A stretch of 64,000 nucleotides of DNA from positions 2,808,182 through 2,872,181 of the forward strand of contig JAJEKV010000059.1 of NCBI GenBank assembly GCA_021234155.1. The letters run 5' to 3'. The stretch comes from Isoetes taiwanensis. Its lineage: Eukaryota; Streptophyta; Lycopodiopsida; Isoetales; Isoetaceae. Every line of letters starts with the position of its first letter. Position 1 is the stretch's first letter. The notes below the pieces were generated by a model. It saw only the letters and a list, made by a program, of their open reading frames with translations. It was not told the origin of the DNA and did no database searches. Positions 44,201-53,650 of the stretch are shown here, piece after piece. The translations under genes and the position numbers were made by a program.

Positions 44201-44440
44201 GAGAATAGGTGGCAAGTTGGATTGGAATGGTGGAGCCTAGATGGCATGTTGGAGCCCATGTGGCATAATTGGAGCCTAGGTGGCATGTTGGAGCCCACGT
44301 GGCATACTTGCAGCCTACATGGCATGTTGGAGCCTAAATGGCATGTTTGAGCCACCTCAGCATGCGAGGTGGCATGTTGGAGCCTAGGTGGCAAGTTGGA
44401 CCCTGGGTGGCATGTTGGAGCCTAGGTGGCATTTTGACAC
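41213..44440. repeat. Long 19-bp minisatellite array, outer element, distal
   Basis: Corresponds to 29000-30990 of the inner element, including irregular units such as GGCATGGCATGTTGAA. It is interrupted by the MITE at 42910-43156. Open frames on both strands are repeat translation. Confidence 0.92.
42910..43156. mobile_element. 247-bp MITE in the minisatellite
   Basis: It starts CCGGGGGGTTCACCTATA and ends AAGGTGAACCCCCCTTG, so the ends are inverted repeats around GGGGGGTTCACCT. GTTGGATCC occurs immediately on both sides (42901-42909, 43157-43165) and only once at the matching place in the inner array (about 29653). A 9-bp duplication suggests a Mutator-like MITE; hAT (8 bp) is possible because the target itself is repetitive. 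No coding capacity. Confidence 0.85.
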
Positions 44441-44695
44441 ATTGCATGCAATGACAACATGGAGAATTCATGGTGAGTCATATGGATGCGAGTAGTGCAA
44501 TGATTGTATAGTGGTGCTTACAAAATTGGCTATAGAGAAATTTAACAAACCACATCATTTTAGAGAACTATACATCCTTAAAAAAACACCTTCTTAAAAA
44601 CTACACATACGTACAAACCACGCCTCAAAAAACTACACACCCTTAAAACCAACGCCAAGAAAAAAAAACAAAAACCACACTCCTTTTAACAAAAA
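44441..44695 (+). repeat. 3' subterminal part of the outer transposon
   Basis: Near-identical to 30971-31215: the end of the array, then AAACCAC-rich sequence. It stops where the retroposed sequence begins. Confidence 0.8.
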
Positions 44696-46357
44696 GCGAT
44701 GGGAACCCTAGTCGCGACCTAGGGCGGCGGCGGCGGCCGCCCGAAACCCTGAGCTCGATCTATGGCAAAGTGGGCTGGCTGGAAGAGCAGGGCTAATGCC
44801 CGCTTCTGTCTAACCAGACTAATGGCAGTTGCTCCAGATCTGCTTCACTGGGTTATCATCGGATCTTTGCAACATGGACATCTTTCCAAGACATGGCCGC
44901 TGCCCTGGAGTTTGTCTACTGTTTGTAGAAGGTTGGACTGGGTAAGCATGGATCCCGCTGTTTCTGCTAATTTAGTTTGAGTTTAGATCAGAGTATCTTA
45001 GCATCAGCAAGAATTTGAAAAACTTTTAATGCCTCAGAGCTTCAGCAGCAGTGGTTGAGTGCTTAAGGCTTGACTGTATTTCTTATGCTTGATTGATGCT
45101 AGGAGCTTTTGAACAGTGTTTAAGCTTGATTTTTCAGTTCTAGCTAGCTTCCATGTACTGCACGCTATGGCAGTCGTAGGCACTTCTTGTTGCACTCAAT
45201 GCACATGAAAGCCGCACTCCTTGCGGTTTGAAACTGCACTCATTGCAGTTACAAAGTCAGGGGTTATGGAAAGCTGGAGCTTTTGGGTTGCTTGCTTGAT
45301 ACTGTTTGAGAGCCTACATGAAGTCACATGGCTAGTCTTAGTTCATTGGTTGTGTATTTGGACAATGTTGGCAGAGCAGGAGATGGATTCTGTACAGTTT
45401 TTCTGCTTAAGTTCTTTACCCCTCTGGATCAAGTTCTAGGTTGTCAAGAATCCAATCAGCTACAATCTAGGCTTCTGCAGGGCTTGGATTGAAGTGGATA
45501 GAGACTATTTAGCCTTTCGGTTCTTGTGAAGGCCCCATGGTATGTGATTTTTCGGGTGGGGAACTTAAAGGTGTGCTAAGGGGCCTGTCAAGAATAGTTG
45601 GCTTTAACTGGGATGCTGGTTTGGTGTGGTAGACTACTGTGGAAGGATGACTGTCCAGTTCTACTCTAGCTTAGTCAGGATTTTTTGAGTGCTCATCTTG
45701 TGAACCAGGAATGAACTTTGTTGCCTTCATGTGACCCCTCTTCCATCCCAGCTGGAAGGAGGTATGTGGTTGAGGTGTACACAGCATGAAGCCTTCTCTT
45801 GGACGGTAAGTGATCTAATGGTGGGCAGTGGGCGGGAGACCATTGTTCCTCAGCAGCTGTTGAGCATAGGGCAGAAGGGCTAATTGCAGGAAACCAGGGT
45901 AGGTGGTGTTGGTGTGGACCTCCCCTTCGGGGGAAGGCCACATACCTATGCTGAAGAAGAAGGTGAGGACACTCTCAGTACAGGAATGGAACAGAGCTAT
46001 TTTCTCCCTATAGTATTCTGGTATAGGTGCAGACTTAGTGGCCGAGTTAACGCCAGGGATGAAGCATCTGCCCGCCTTCTCAGGAATACTGCAACTATCG
46101 GTGGTGGAGCTTCATGGGCTTCTTCTGCAGATTGATCAGTTTTGCTTACCCTTCAGCAGGATTGTGGATAGTTGTTTATGCTTCATCCCCATACTTTGGG
46201 GTATGTCCCTTGTACTGCCACGTTTATTTGGCTACTTCAGAGCCATGTGTGGGTCGACCATTGTATCTAAATCTGTATTTGGCCTATTGTGGAGCCACCC
46301 CAATAAGGTCTATGTACCCCTTTTTTTCGGTTTAATAAAATCAAAATATCTTGCATC

Positions 46358-46394
<37 letters not shown>
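44696..46394 (+). mobile_element. Retroposed sequence with poly(A) tail (LINE-like, non-autonomous)
   Basis: Absent from the sister site in the inner element (CCTTTTAACAAAAAACATGC). It begins with GC-rich GCGATGGGAACCCTAGTCGC and a GGCGGC run. It ends with AATAAA (46334-46339) 20 nt before a 36-A tail (46359-46394), then resumes CATGCATCC of the target. This is target-primed reverse transcription. The target duplication is hidden in the A-run. No RT or endonuclease frame is visible; the longest frames are under 130 codons. It could be a deletion derivative of a LINE or a processed non-coding transcript. Confidence 0.7.
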
Positions 46395-46395
<1 letters not shown>

Positions 46396-46469
46396 ATGCA
46401 TCCTTAAAAAACCACACAGCCTAAAAACTCAAAACCACAACTTTTTGAAAAAATTACAGTGGATATTTC

Positions 46470-47075
46470 TGTTTGGGGCCGGGCACAGGACTGCCCTGAG
46501 GGACAGACCTCTATGAGATCCTTGAAGTCCAACAGGACAAATACTGGAACACAATTGTCACGCGGGTTTTGCTAACAGAGAAAAGAACACAAAAACTCAG
46601 ATAAAACAGCAATTGTAATACAAGTTGAGACACACAAAACACTTGTGAAGAACAAGCAATCCATTGATCAATACAAGTGTACAATGAAGGCTCAAGAGAG
46701 CGCACAACAGGCGACCAGCATGTCTGCTCTGTGGTGAACACAAAAACACTCTGAACACTGAACCCTCCCGAAGGAGCAAAACTGCTACAATATATAGGGA
46801 CACGGAGTGGCCTACGGGCCTGGATCTGATCTCCATCATGACACTGCATGCCCCACTACTTGGACACTCGAGCAAGAATCTGAGCTGTCCGAGGCCGTGC
46901 TAACAGACAGGTAGTGGCCCACCGTGGGTCCTACCTTTGGATCTTCTGCTTCTTGGAGGAACTTTGACCCGCCGTGGCGCCTTGTGGATCCCTCTTCTTG
47001 GACACCGTGGCCAGTGGGGCCTCACCCTCATGCAGCAAGTATAGACCTGTGAGGTTGCCAGGCACAGGGCTAACA
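46470..47075 (-). repeat. 3' LTR of element 2
   Basis: In element orientation TGTTAGCCCTG…GGCCCCAAACA. CTATATATTG near 46789-46798 is a likely TATA box. It contains the last codons and stop of ORF3 (46931-47075). Confidence 0.93.
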
Positions 47076-50000
47076 CTCCCCCCCACCAAACTACACTTAT
47101 TGGCGAGAAAAGGAGGCATGAACTCAGGGGGTGGGAATCCTCGTTCATCTTTCTGATCTTGAACATAGAGATGAGGGAGGCTCAGCTTACTGTATTCCTG
47201 AAGTGTTTGTCTTCGCTTTTCCAGATTGGCTGGAGTCCTTGATGCCAAACATTCTGCTGCCCCTATAAGGGCTGCGTGTATCTCCGATGGAAGGTTCGTG
47301 ATCTCCATGTATAAGACAAGGTCCAATCCAAACTTCCCAGCATTTGCATTGGGGTTGCAATAGTGGATCTGGCACTTGCGTTTCTGCATACTCTGGAGAA
47401 TGGCCATGAGTGCTGCACAGAATTCTGCTTGTCGAAAGACAGATGGATCAGCTGAGGTTTTGGCCTTGGAAAGGAAAGCTACAAGACCCGAGATGGCGTT
47501 CTGTGCAGTCTTCCACGAACAAGCATTGGGCATGTATATCCAATTGGTGGTGTTGTCCAGAGTCTCATCCTCACGCCATTTGCGTCTGCGGATGAAGCGT
47601 GGGTCCCAACGGATGTCTCCTGCAATTGCCGTGGGTGTCCAATCTGCATGTTCTTTGATTTCTGAGTTCCAGAACTCCTGTCTCCAGGCTGGGGATTTAA
47701 CCTTCAACAGAGGTGGACATCCAAAACTTGCTAGTGTACTAGGTTCTTTAGGGAGTTGGTGCCATTCATCCTTCAGCTGTTCCTGGAATTCTAGCAAGAT
47801 TTTCTCAGGTAGCTGTTTGCGAACTGTTTCCCATGCAGCAGAATGTACATGTGCAGTCAAAGGCACAGGGTCCCACTCATCAGGGAGTACCTTCTGTTTC
47901 AGCTCCGTGTGCAGACTGTGCAAGGATGCATAATGTTGCAAGAATAACTGTGCAAGATCGAGTCCTTGGTCTGAATTGTACAGTGTCTGAAGGAGCGTGC
48001 CAAGTCCAGCTAACCATAAATCAACTTCTTGTTGGAGAAGAGGCATGTATTCTGTGTTAACAGCTTGCAGAAATTTTGTGTCCTGGAGATATTTGTTCTT
48101 TTTGGTCAAAAGAACTTGCTGCCTTGGATTGCCTTTAAACTTTTCGGTGCGTACATCTAGATGAGCCTGAGTAACATGTGCCAGGTAGTAATCATGCATA
48201 ACATAGGCCAAGGGGGCTATGGTCCTGAGAGTGAAGTGGTCGAGATCTGCAACCTGTATGAGATCAAAGTTGATTAAAGCACAAAGCGTGCCTCTTTCTT
48301 GGACTTGCATCAGGGGCCAAATTCTTTCAATATCAGCAACAGTCAGAGGACTTGTGGTATCACCCTTGTTTCTAAGCCAAAATAGAAGGAAAGTGTTTCT
48401 CCTTGCTTGTACATAGTCATGATAACTGGCTGGCTTCGGATATTCCAGGGGAATGACAGAAGCAAGTTGATAAGTTTGTTCTGCTCTTTCTTCTGCATCA
48501 TCTGCTGTTTGCTCAGCGATCGGAAGACGCATTTTGTAATCTGCAATAATGTCCTGTTGCTCTGAGATAGTGGTCTGCAGTTCTGTGACTTTGCGTGTGA
48601 GGTGTCTGACTTGTCGGAGAAGTTGGGAATCTGAGGAGCTTGAAGTCGGAGTGGCTTCCAAGTCCTTTTTGAGTGCAGCTATTTCAATAGCGTCTGCAGC
48701 CTGTTTTGCCGTGAGCTGGTCGAACTTGCCTTGGAGAGATGCTATGTGAGCATCCTTATTCTGCAAGGTGGTCTCCAGGGTCTTCACCTTGGATTCAAGT
48801 ATCGAATTGGTTGTTTTGAATGTGCTGTTCTCGGACAGAGTAGCAGAATTTGTTGCTACAAGATTGTTGTAGCGGTTCTCGAGATCATTGTATTTGGTGT
48901 CAGCTTGTTGGAGGGACTCCTTGAGTTCCTTGACTATCTGCGTGGAGTCTTGGAGAGTATCTCTTGTGTTTGTGAGTTGGTTGTGCAAGGCTTCTTCTCT
49001 GGCCTCACAGTCAGCCAAGTCAGCCTTCAACGTGGTGATTTCTGCTTGGAGTTGGTCCACGGACTCATGTCGTGCCATGGTGGCAGCCATGAAGTTCTGA
49101 TGATGATCACGGAGTGCATCAAGACAGCTGAGGACAGCTTCATTGTAAGTGTCCACGGTATGAGGAGGATGATGAGATGGCCTTGTATTTTCACCCTTGT
49201 TGATAGATCCTTGGTCGTGACTTTGAGTGTCCTTGTGAGTACTCGTGAGATCAATGTGAGACTGCTGTGGCGGTTGTTTTTGCTGTTGCTGTTGCTGAGA
49301 AGCCTGAGGTGGGAACTGTTGAACAAGGTTAACTGGTTGTGGCTTAGATGGTGGGTTATCAACAGAAGGAATTGGCACAATAGGGGGTGGACTTACAGGG
49401 GGTGGAGATGGTGGTTGTGAGGGATTTCTGTCTGGAGTTGGCTGCCGAGATTGTTTTTGTTGAGAATGAGGAGGGCTTGGATGAAGACCTTTCAGAGCAT
49501 CAATAAGGTCAGGATGTTGGCTTGGTGGAGAAGGAGGCATTATGGCGCGTGGGGTCTGATGGTTGATTAAAGCCTGGAAGTGGGCTCCCATAGGGCATTC
49601 CGAAGAAGAGTTGGGATTCTTTCTGAGTCGATCAAGTTCCTGTTGAAATCTCTGATACAGCAGTTGAGTCCAATTGATGGTTTCAGCAGTGTGGGTGAGA
49701 ATATAGTACAAATGGTAGAAAACATCGTTGATGGAAGTATTCTTCATAGAATATCCCAAAAATTTTCACCAAAGGAATTTGGTAAAAGCATCATGTTCCT
49801 TTGGAAAAGTGGAGAGTTTGGTCTGTGCAGCATTGTAAGGAACAGAGCAGAACTTGGAAATATCATACTTACCAATGTCGAGATAAGACATGGCATTGGG
49901 CTGATTGGGTAGAGAAAAAGCAGAGGCTATGGTTTGAGGATTCAGGGGGATAGGGTTTCCATCCACTTTGGAGACATATCCGTCTTCAGTCTTCACTAAG

Positions 50001-50209
50001 TGAGCAACAAATTGCTGTAATTTGTTTTTGTTGGGAGCCGGGAGTTCCTGTTGCACAAAAGGAAGTAATCCAACACTAACCAGGAGGGTATGGTTGATTC
50101 CAGAGGTGGGAGCCGGTGCAGACGAGGAAACAAACTTGATGTTCTCGAATTGCGCTGGATCCATTGGTGCAGTTGCGTTGAGAGTTGAGTTCTTTGAGGT
50201 AGAAGCCAT
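46931..50209 (-). pseudogene. ORF3 of element 2, coiled-coil protein with one stop
   Basis: The ATG at 50209 (MASTSKNSTLNATAPMDPAQ) opens a 1,092-codon frame with a single TGA (49766-49768), where element 1 has CGC (Arg), and no frameshift. The N-terminal domain matches element 1 (TFPKEHDAFTKFLW). A Pro/Gln/Ser-rich linker follows (PPPVSPPPIVPIPS, ASQQQQQQKQPPQQS), then a long coiled coil (about 480-720), then conserved RWDPRFIRRRKW and NWIYMPN. The polypurine tract encodes LVGGSV, and the tail SSSKKQKIQR looks like a nuclear localisation signal. Function unknown; it occupies the place of env-like or extra ORFs in Athila and Tat relatives. Confidence 0.8.
47076..47089 (-). other. Polypurine tract of element 2
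   Basis: Minus-strand TTGGTGGGGGGGAG directly before TGTTAG, identical to element 1 and again inside the ORF3 frame. Confidence 0.85.
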
Positions 50210-50299
50210 CTTGAAGGTTGAGGTCGCCGGAGTACGAAGTCGGAAGGACAGAGTGGAGTATGAGTGAAGAGTGAGGAGTGGAAGTGACGGTTGGGAAGG

Positions 50300-50332
<33 letters not shown>

Positions 50333-50635
50333 AAGAGTCGTGGGAGACACGTGTCGAAAGATCGTGACGATTGAGAATCTCAAGAGACAGCCTTAAGACC
50401 AAGATGCGTGAGAATTGCTGGCGGGAGAATAAAACTTTAATGTCGGACGGTATTAACTGCTGGCAGTTGTCAGAATATTAAAAAGAGGAGTCGAAATGTT
50501 TGCAGGTACAAAAATATCAGCGGGGAATGATTACGGAATATCTGTGAGGTGACCTTTCGTGAACAGCTGCTAGGGTTGGCATTCGCCTATAAATTGAAAG
50601 TTGGTTTCGTCGAGAAGAACCAAAAGCTCGCGAAG
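50210..50635. promoter_or_regulatory. Divergent intergenic region with poly(A) tract, element 2
   Basis: A run of 30 T (50302-50331) is a poly(A) tract on the ORF3 strand about 93 nt before its ATG, followed by a C/T-rich leader. On the plus strand TATAAATT (50588-50595) stands 48 nt before the antisense ATG, correct for a TATA box and a short leader. The CACGTGTC motif near 50348 is a G-box-like site. The layout matches element 1. Confidence 0.55.
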
Positions 50636-50869
50636 ATGGAGAACTCGGATAATAGTGGTCCAGTAAGCTTTCGCGACTGGATTACTTGCAAGATGAACGA
50701 CGTCGATCTCTGGTGTCTGAAGAATCGCCGGATCCCTATGGATCCTTGGTTGGAGGCACTGGCCGACAATCCTGAAATCAACTCCATCGCCCGGGAGGTG
50801 ATTGTGCAGCTGGAGTGGTCACAGCTGTGGGGCTTCCGCATCCTCCGAGTGGAGTGCCCCCCAGAGTAA
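50636..50869 (+). CDS. Antisense small ORF of element 2, intact
   Basis: 77 codons, context GCGAAGATGG. The protein contains MENSDNSGPV, KMNDVDLW, NRRIPMDPWLEALAD, VIVQLEW and the end GFRILRVECPPE. Compared with element 1, codons such as AAC-GAC-(A/G)TC-GAT and CAG-CT(T/G) differ mostly at third positions or conservatively, as expected for selection on this strand. A TATA box lies upstream, and TTTTGTACATAATAGAAA lies downstream as a possible poly(A) region. An in-frame ATG at 50549 lies upstream of the TATA box, so I prefer 50636. No domain recognised. Confidence 0.65.
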   Translation: MENSDNSGPVSFRDWITCKMNDVDLWCLKNRRIPMDPWLEALADNPEINSIAREVIVQLEWSQLWGFRILRVECPPE

Positions 50870-50996
50870 AAGGGCAAGTAGCAGCATGATAGGGGGTTGT
50901 CCCCAAATTTTGTTTAGTTTAGGACTTTTCGGGAGAAAAATCCCGCAGCGGAATGTAGCCTTCGGGCAATTTTGTACATAATAGAAAAAGTGTTTG

Positions 50997-53647
50997 TCAC
51001 AAATCTGTACAAGTTGTTTCTTGTTGTAAATTTTCTGCTTGTGCTAATGGTTCTGCAGCAGTGGGTTGAAATTTCTTGAGTCGAAATCCATTTACCAGTG
51101 TAGGAAATGGAGTACCATCCAATTCTTGTAGTTGTAGAACACCAGGATGTGGTATCTCTGAAATTTTGTATGGACCAAGCCATCGGAGCTTGAGTTTGCC
51201 AGGGTGATTTTGGTACCTCGAATCATAAAGAAGAACTAAATCTCCAATTTGAAAAGTTTTGTTTTTGATGTGTTTGTCATGCCACTGTTTTTGTAATTGT
51301 TTGCCTTGTTGAAGTCGAAGGAAAGCATCTCGTCGAAGTTCATCCAATTGTTCCAATTGATAAACTCTTTCTTGTAAAGCTGCTGATGGATTACTTTCTG
51401 TTGCTAACTGAAATTTGAGTGATGGTAAAATAAACTCAAAAGGCATCAGAGCCTCTTGGCCATACGCAAGTCGAAAAGGTGTTTGTCCTGTTGCTACTTT
51501 GTATGTTGTATTGTAAGCCCATAAAACAGTAGGTAACTTATCCTGCCAATCTTTCCTTGTAGGATCACAGATCTTCTTCAAAATGTGGATAAGTACCTTG
51601 CTTGTACTTTCAGCCAAGCCATTACCACGGGGGTAGTAAGGCGTGCTTTTCCTGTGATGAATGTGCAGATAGTTAGTGAGTTCAGCAATAGTGTGATTGA
51701 TGAAATGAACTCCACGATCACTAACTAATTCCAAAGGACATCCAAATCTCGTGATGATGTTCTTATAGAGAACCTTGGCTGTGCTGGCAGCCGTGTTGTC
51801 TGGTAGAGCACACGCTTCAGCCCATTTGGTTGCATAGTCCGTGAAGACTAGAATGTAGCGTGCTCTGGTGTTGATGGCAGGTGGGTCCATTGGACCGACA
51901 AAATCCATACCCCATTTGGCAAAGGGGAGAGGCGTGGCTATTGGCGTGAGCGGCAGGGCGTCACGGGCCGTGGGTCTACCAAGCCTTTGACAAACATCAC
52001 ACGTGCGTGTGTATTTGTGAGCGTCTTTGAAAAGCGTGGGCCAGTAATATCCAGCAAGAAGGAGTTTCCTGGCCGTGTTGTCTCCGCTGAAATGACCACT
52101 ACCAAGTCCTTCGTGGGCTTGTTTGACTAGATCAGGAACTTCGTGAGGAAGAACACATCTTCGTAGTACATTGTCTTTGCCACATTTGTAGAGATGGCCA
52201 GCAACCATCGTATAGTCACGTGCTTCTCGAAGGAACTGTTGTTTATGCAGAAGTTGTCTCTCAGGAGAGAGCGTGGGATCGCTTGGCAGGAGTGCTCCAG
52301 TGAGGAGAAAGCGTTGATAGTCGTGGTACCAATGAGGCGTGGCTGTGACCAGAAACAGTTGAGCATCCGGGAGGGCATCGTGAACGCATTCCGAGGGATC
52401 ATCCGTGTGTATTCGTGAAAGATAGTCGGGGACCGTGTGTGCTCGTCCCGGCTTGTGAATGATTTTGAAGGGGGCAAACTCTTGCAATATCAAAATCCAT
52501 TGAGCAATTCGGCCCGTGGGGTTTGGCTTGTTGATTAAGTATAGAAGAGCCTGATGATCCACATAAAAACGAATTTGACTACCAAGAAGATAGTGTCGAA
52601 AGCGTTGTACACAAAAGATAAGGCCAAGGGCTTCTCTTTCCGTGGCCGAATAGTTGCGTTCAGCAGGATTGAGCTTCCTGCTGGCATATCTGATAGGCTT
52701 GTCCTGATTTGGTGCATACTCTTGAGCTAGAACAGCTCCAATTGCAAAACCTGAAACATCAACATGGACATGGAACGGTTTGTCCCATTGTGGTGGCACG
52801 AGAACAGGGGCGTCAGTGAGTTTCACTTTGAGTTCTTTAAAAGCATTGTTTGCATCTGGTGTCCAAGTCCAAGTGTATTCATTCCCAGTCAGCTTATGAA
52901 TTGGATCAGCAGTGGGTGCCAATTCTGGAATGAAGGTAGCATAGAAGTTAACTTTACCAAGGAAGGAGTATTTGTTGGTGGATATGCCTTGATGACACAG
53001 CTAATTTTTGCTGGGTCTGTTGTGATGCCGTGACGACTCACGACATGGCCAAGAAGTACACCCGAGGTTACACAGAAAGTGCACTTTTCAGGGTTGAGAC
53101 TGATTCCTGATGTATCGCAGCGTTGAAAAACAAGTTCGAGTTTGACCAAATGAGTCATGATAGTGCTGTAAGCTGAGAAATGCTCCTGAAAAACTTGGAG
53201 AAAGGGATGATCCTGCATGTATTCTTGAAAAATAGCAAGCATGATGCGCTGGAATGTTGAAGGTGAATTAGATAAACCAAAGGGAACAACTCTGTAAGCA
53301 AATGTACCCCATGGAGTGGTGAAGGTGGTCTTCAATTGATCTTCTTCTCGAATTGATATTTGATTATAGCCTGAAAAGCCATCCATAAAGGAGTACATTT
53401 CGTGACCTGCTACATCTTCAAATACCTGATCCGTGAAAGGGAGAGGGAAGTGATCTCTCTCCGTGGCTTGATTGAGTTTCCTATAGTCCACACAAACTCG
53501 AATTTTTCCATTATGCTTGAGGGCTATAACAATAGGACTTACCCATTCTGAATGTTTGACCTCATAGATAAGTCCAGCGTCCAAAAGCTTGTCAATTTCG
53601 GCTTTAACCCTTTCTCGATAGTTTGGGTTAAGCCGGTACTGTCGTTG
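50997..53647 (-). pseudogene. pol: Pol of element 2, frameshifted
   Basis: The frame resumes after the UAG (53648) and runs through RT to about 52970. There about 13 nt are missing relative to element 1 (between PPTN and SFLGK), shifting the frame. It continues from 52922 to 50997 with RNase H (HVDVSGFAIG), the HHCC zinc domain, the integrase core (WGMDFVG, VSDRGVHF, NGLAEST) and the C-terminal GDLVLLYDSRYQNHPGKL. The RT motif reads FQEH, losing both catalytic Asp residues. It cannot yield active RT. Confidence 0.9.
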
Positions 53648-53650
53648 CTA
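53648..53650 (-). other. In-frame UAG between protease and RT, element 2
   Basis: The codon order ATC TAG CAA CGA CAG TAC is at exactly the position of the UAG in element 1, although flanking codons differ (GTA versus ATC before it; different third bases after it). See the findings. Confidence 0.7.

Noticed and set aside
46038-46424. 128-codon ORF ending in poly-Lys
   Set aside because: Its end is translation of the poly(A) tail of the retroposed sequence; no domain upstream.
48731-49420. Plus-strand 229-codon ORF opposite ORF3 of element 2
   Set aside because: Shadow of the coiled-coil coding strand: the minus frame is longer and is conserved with element 1.
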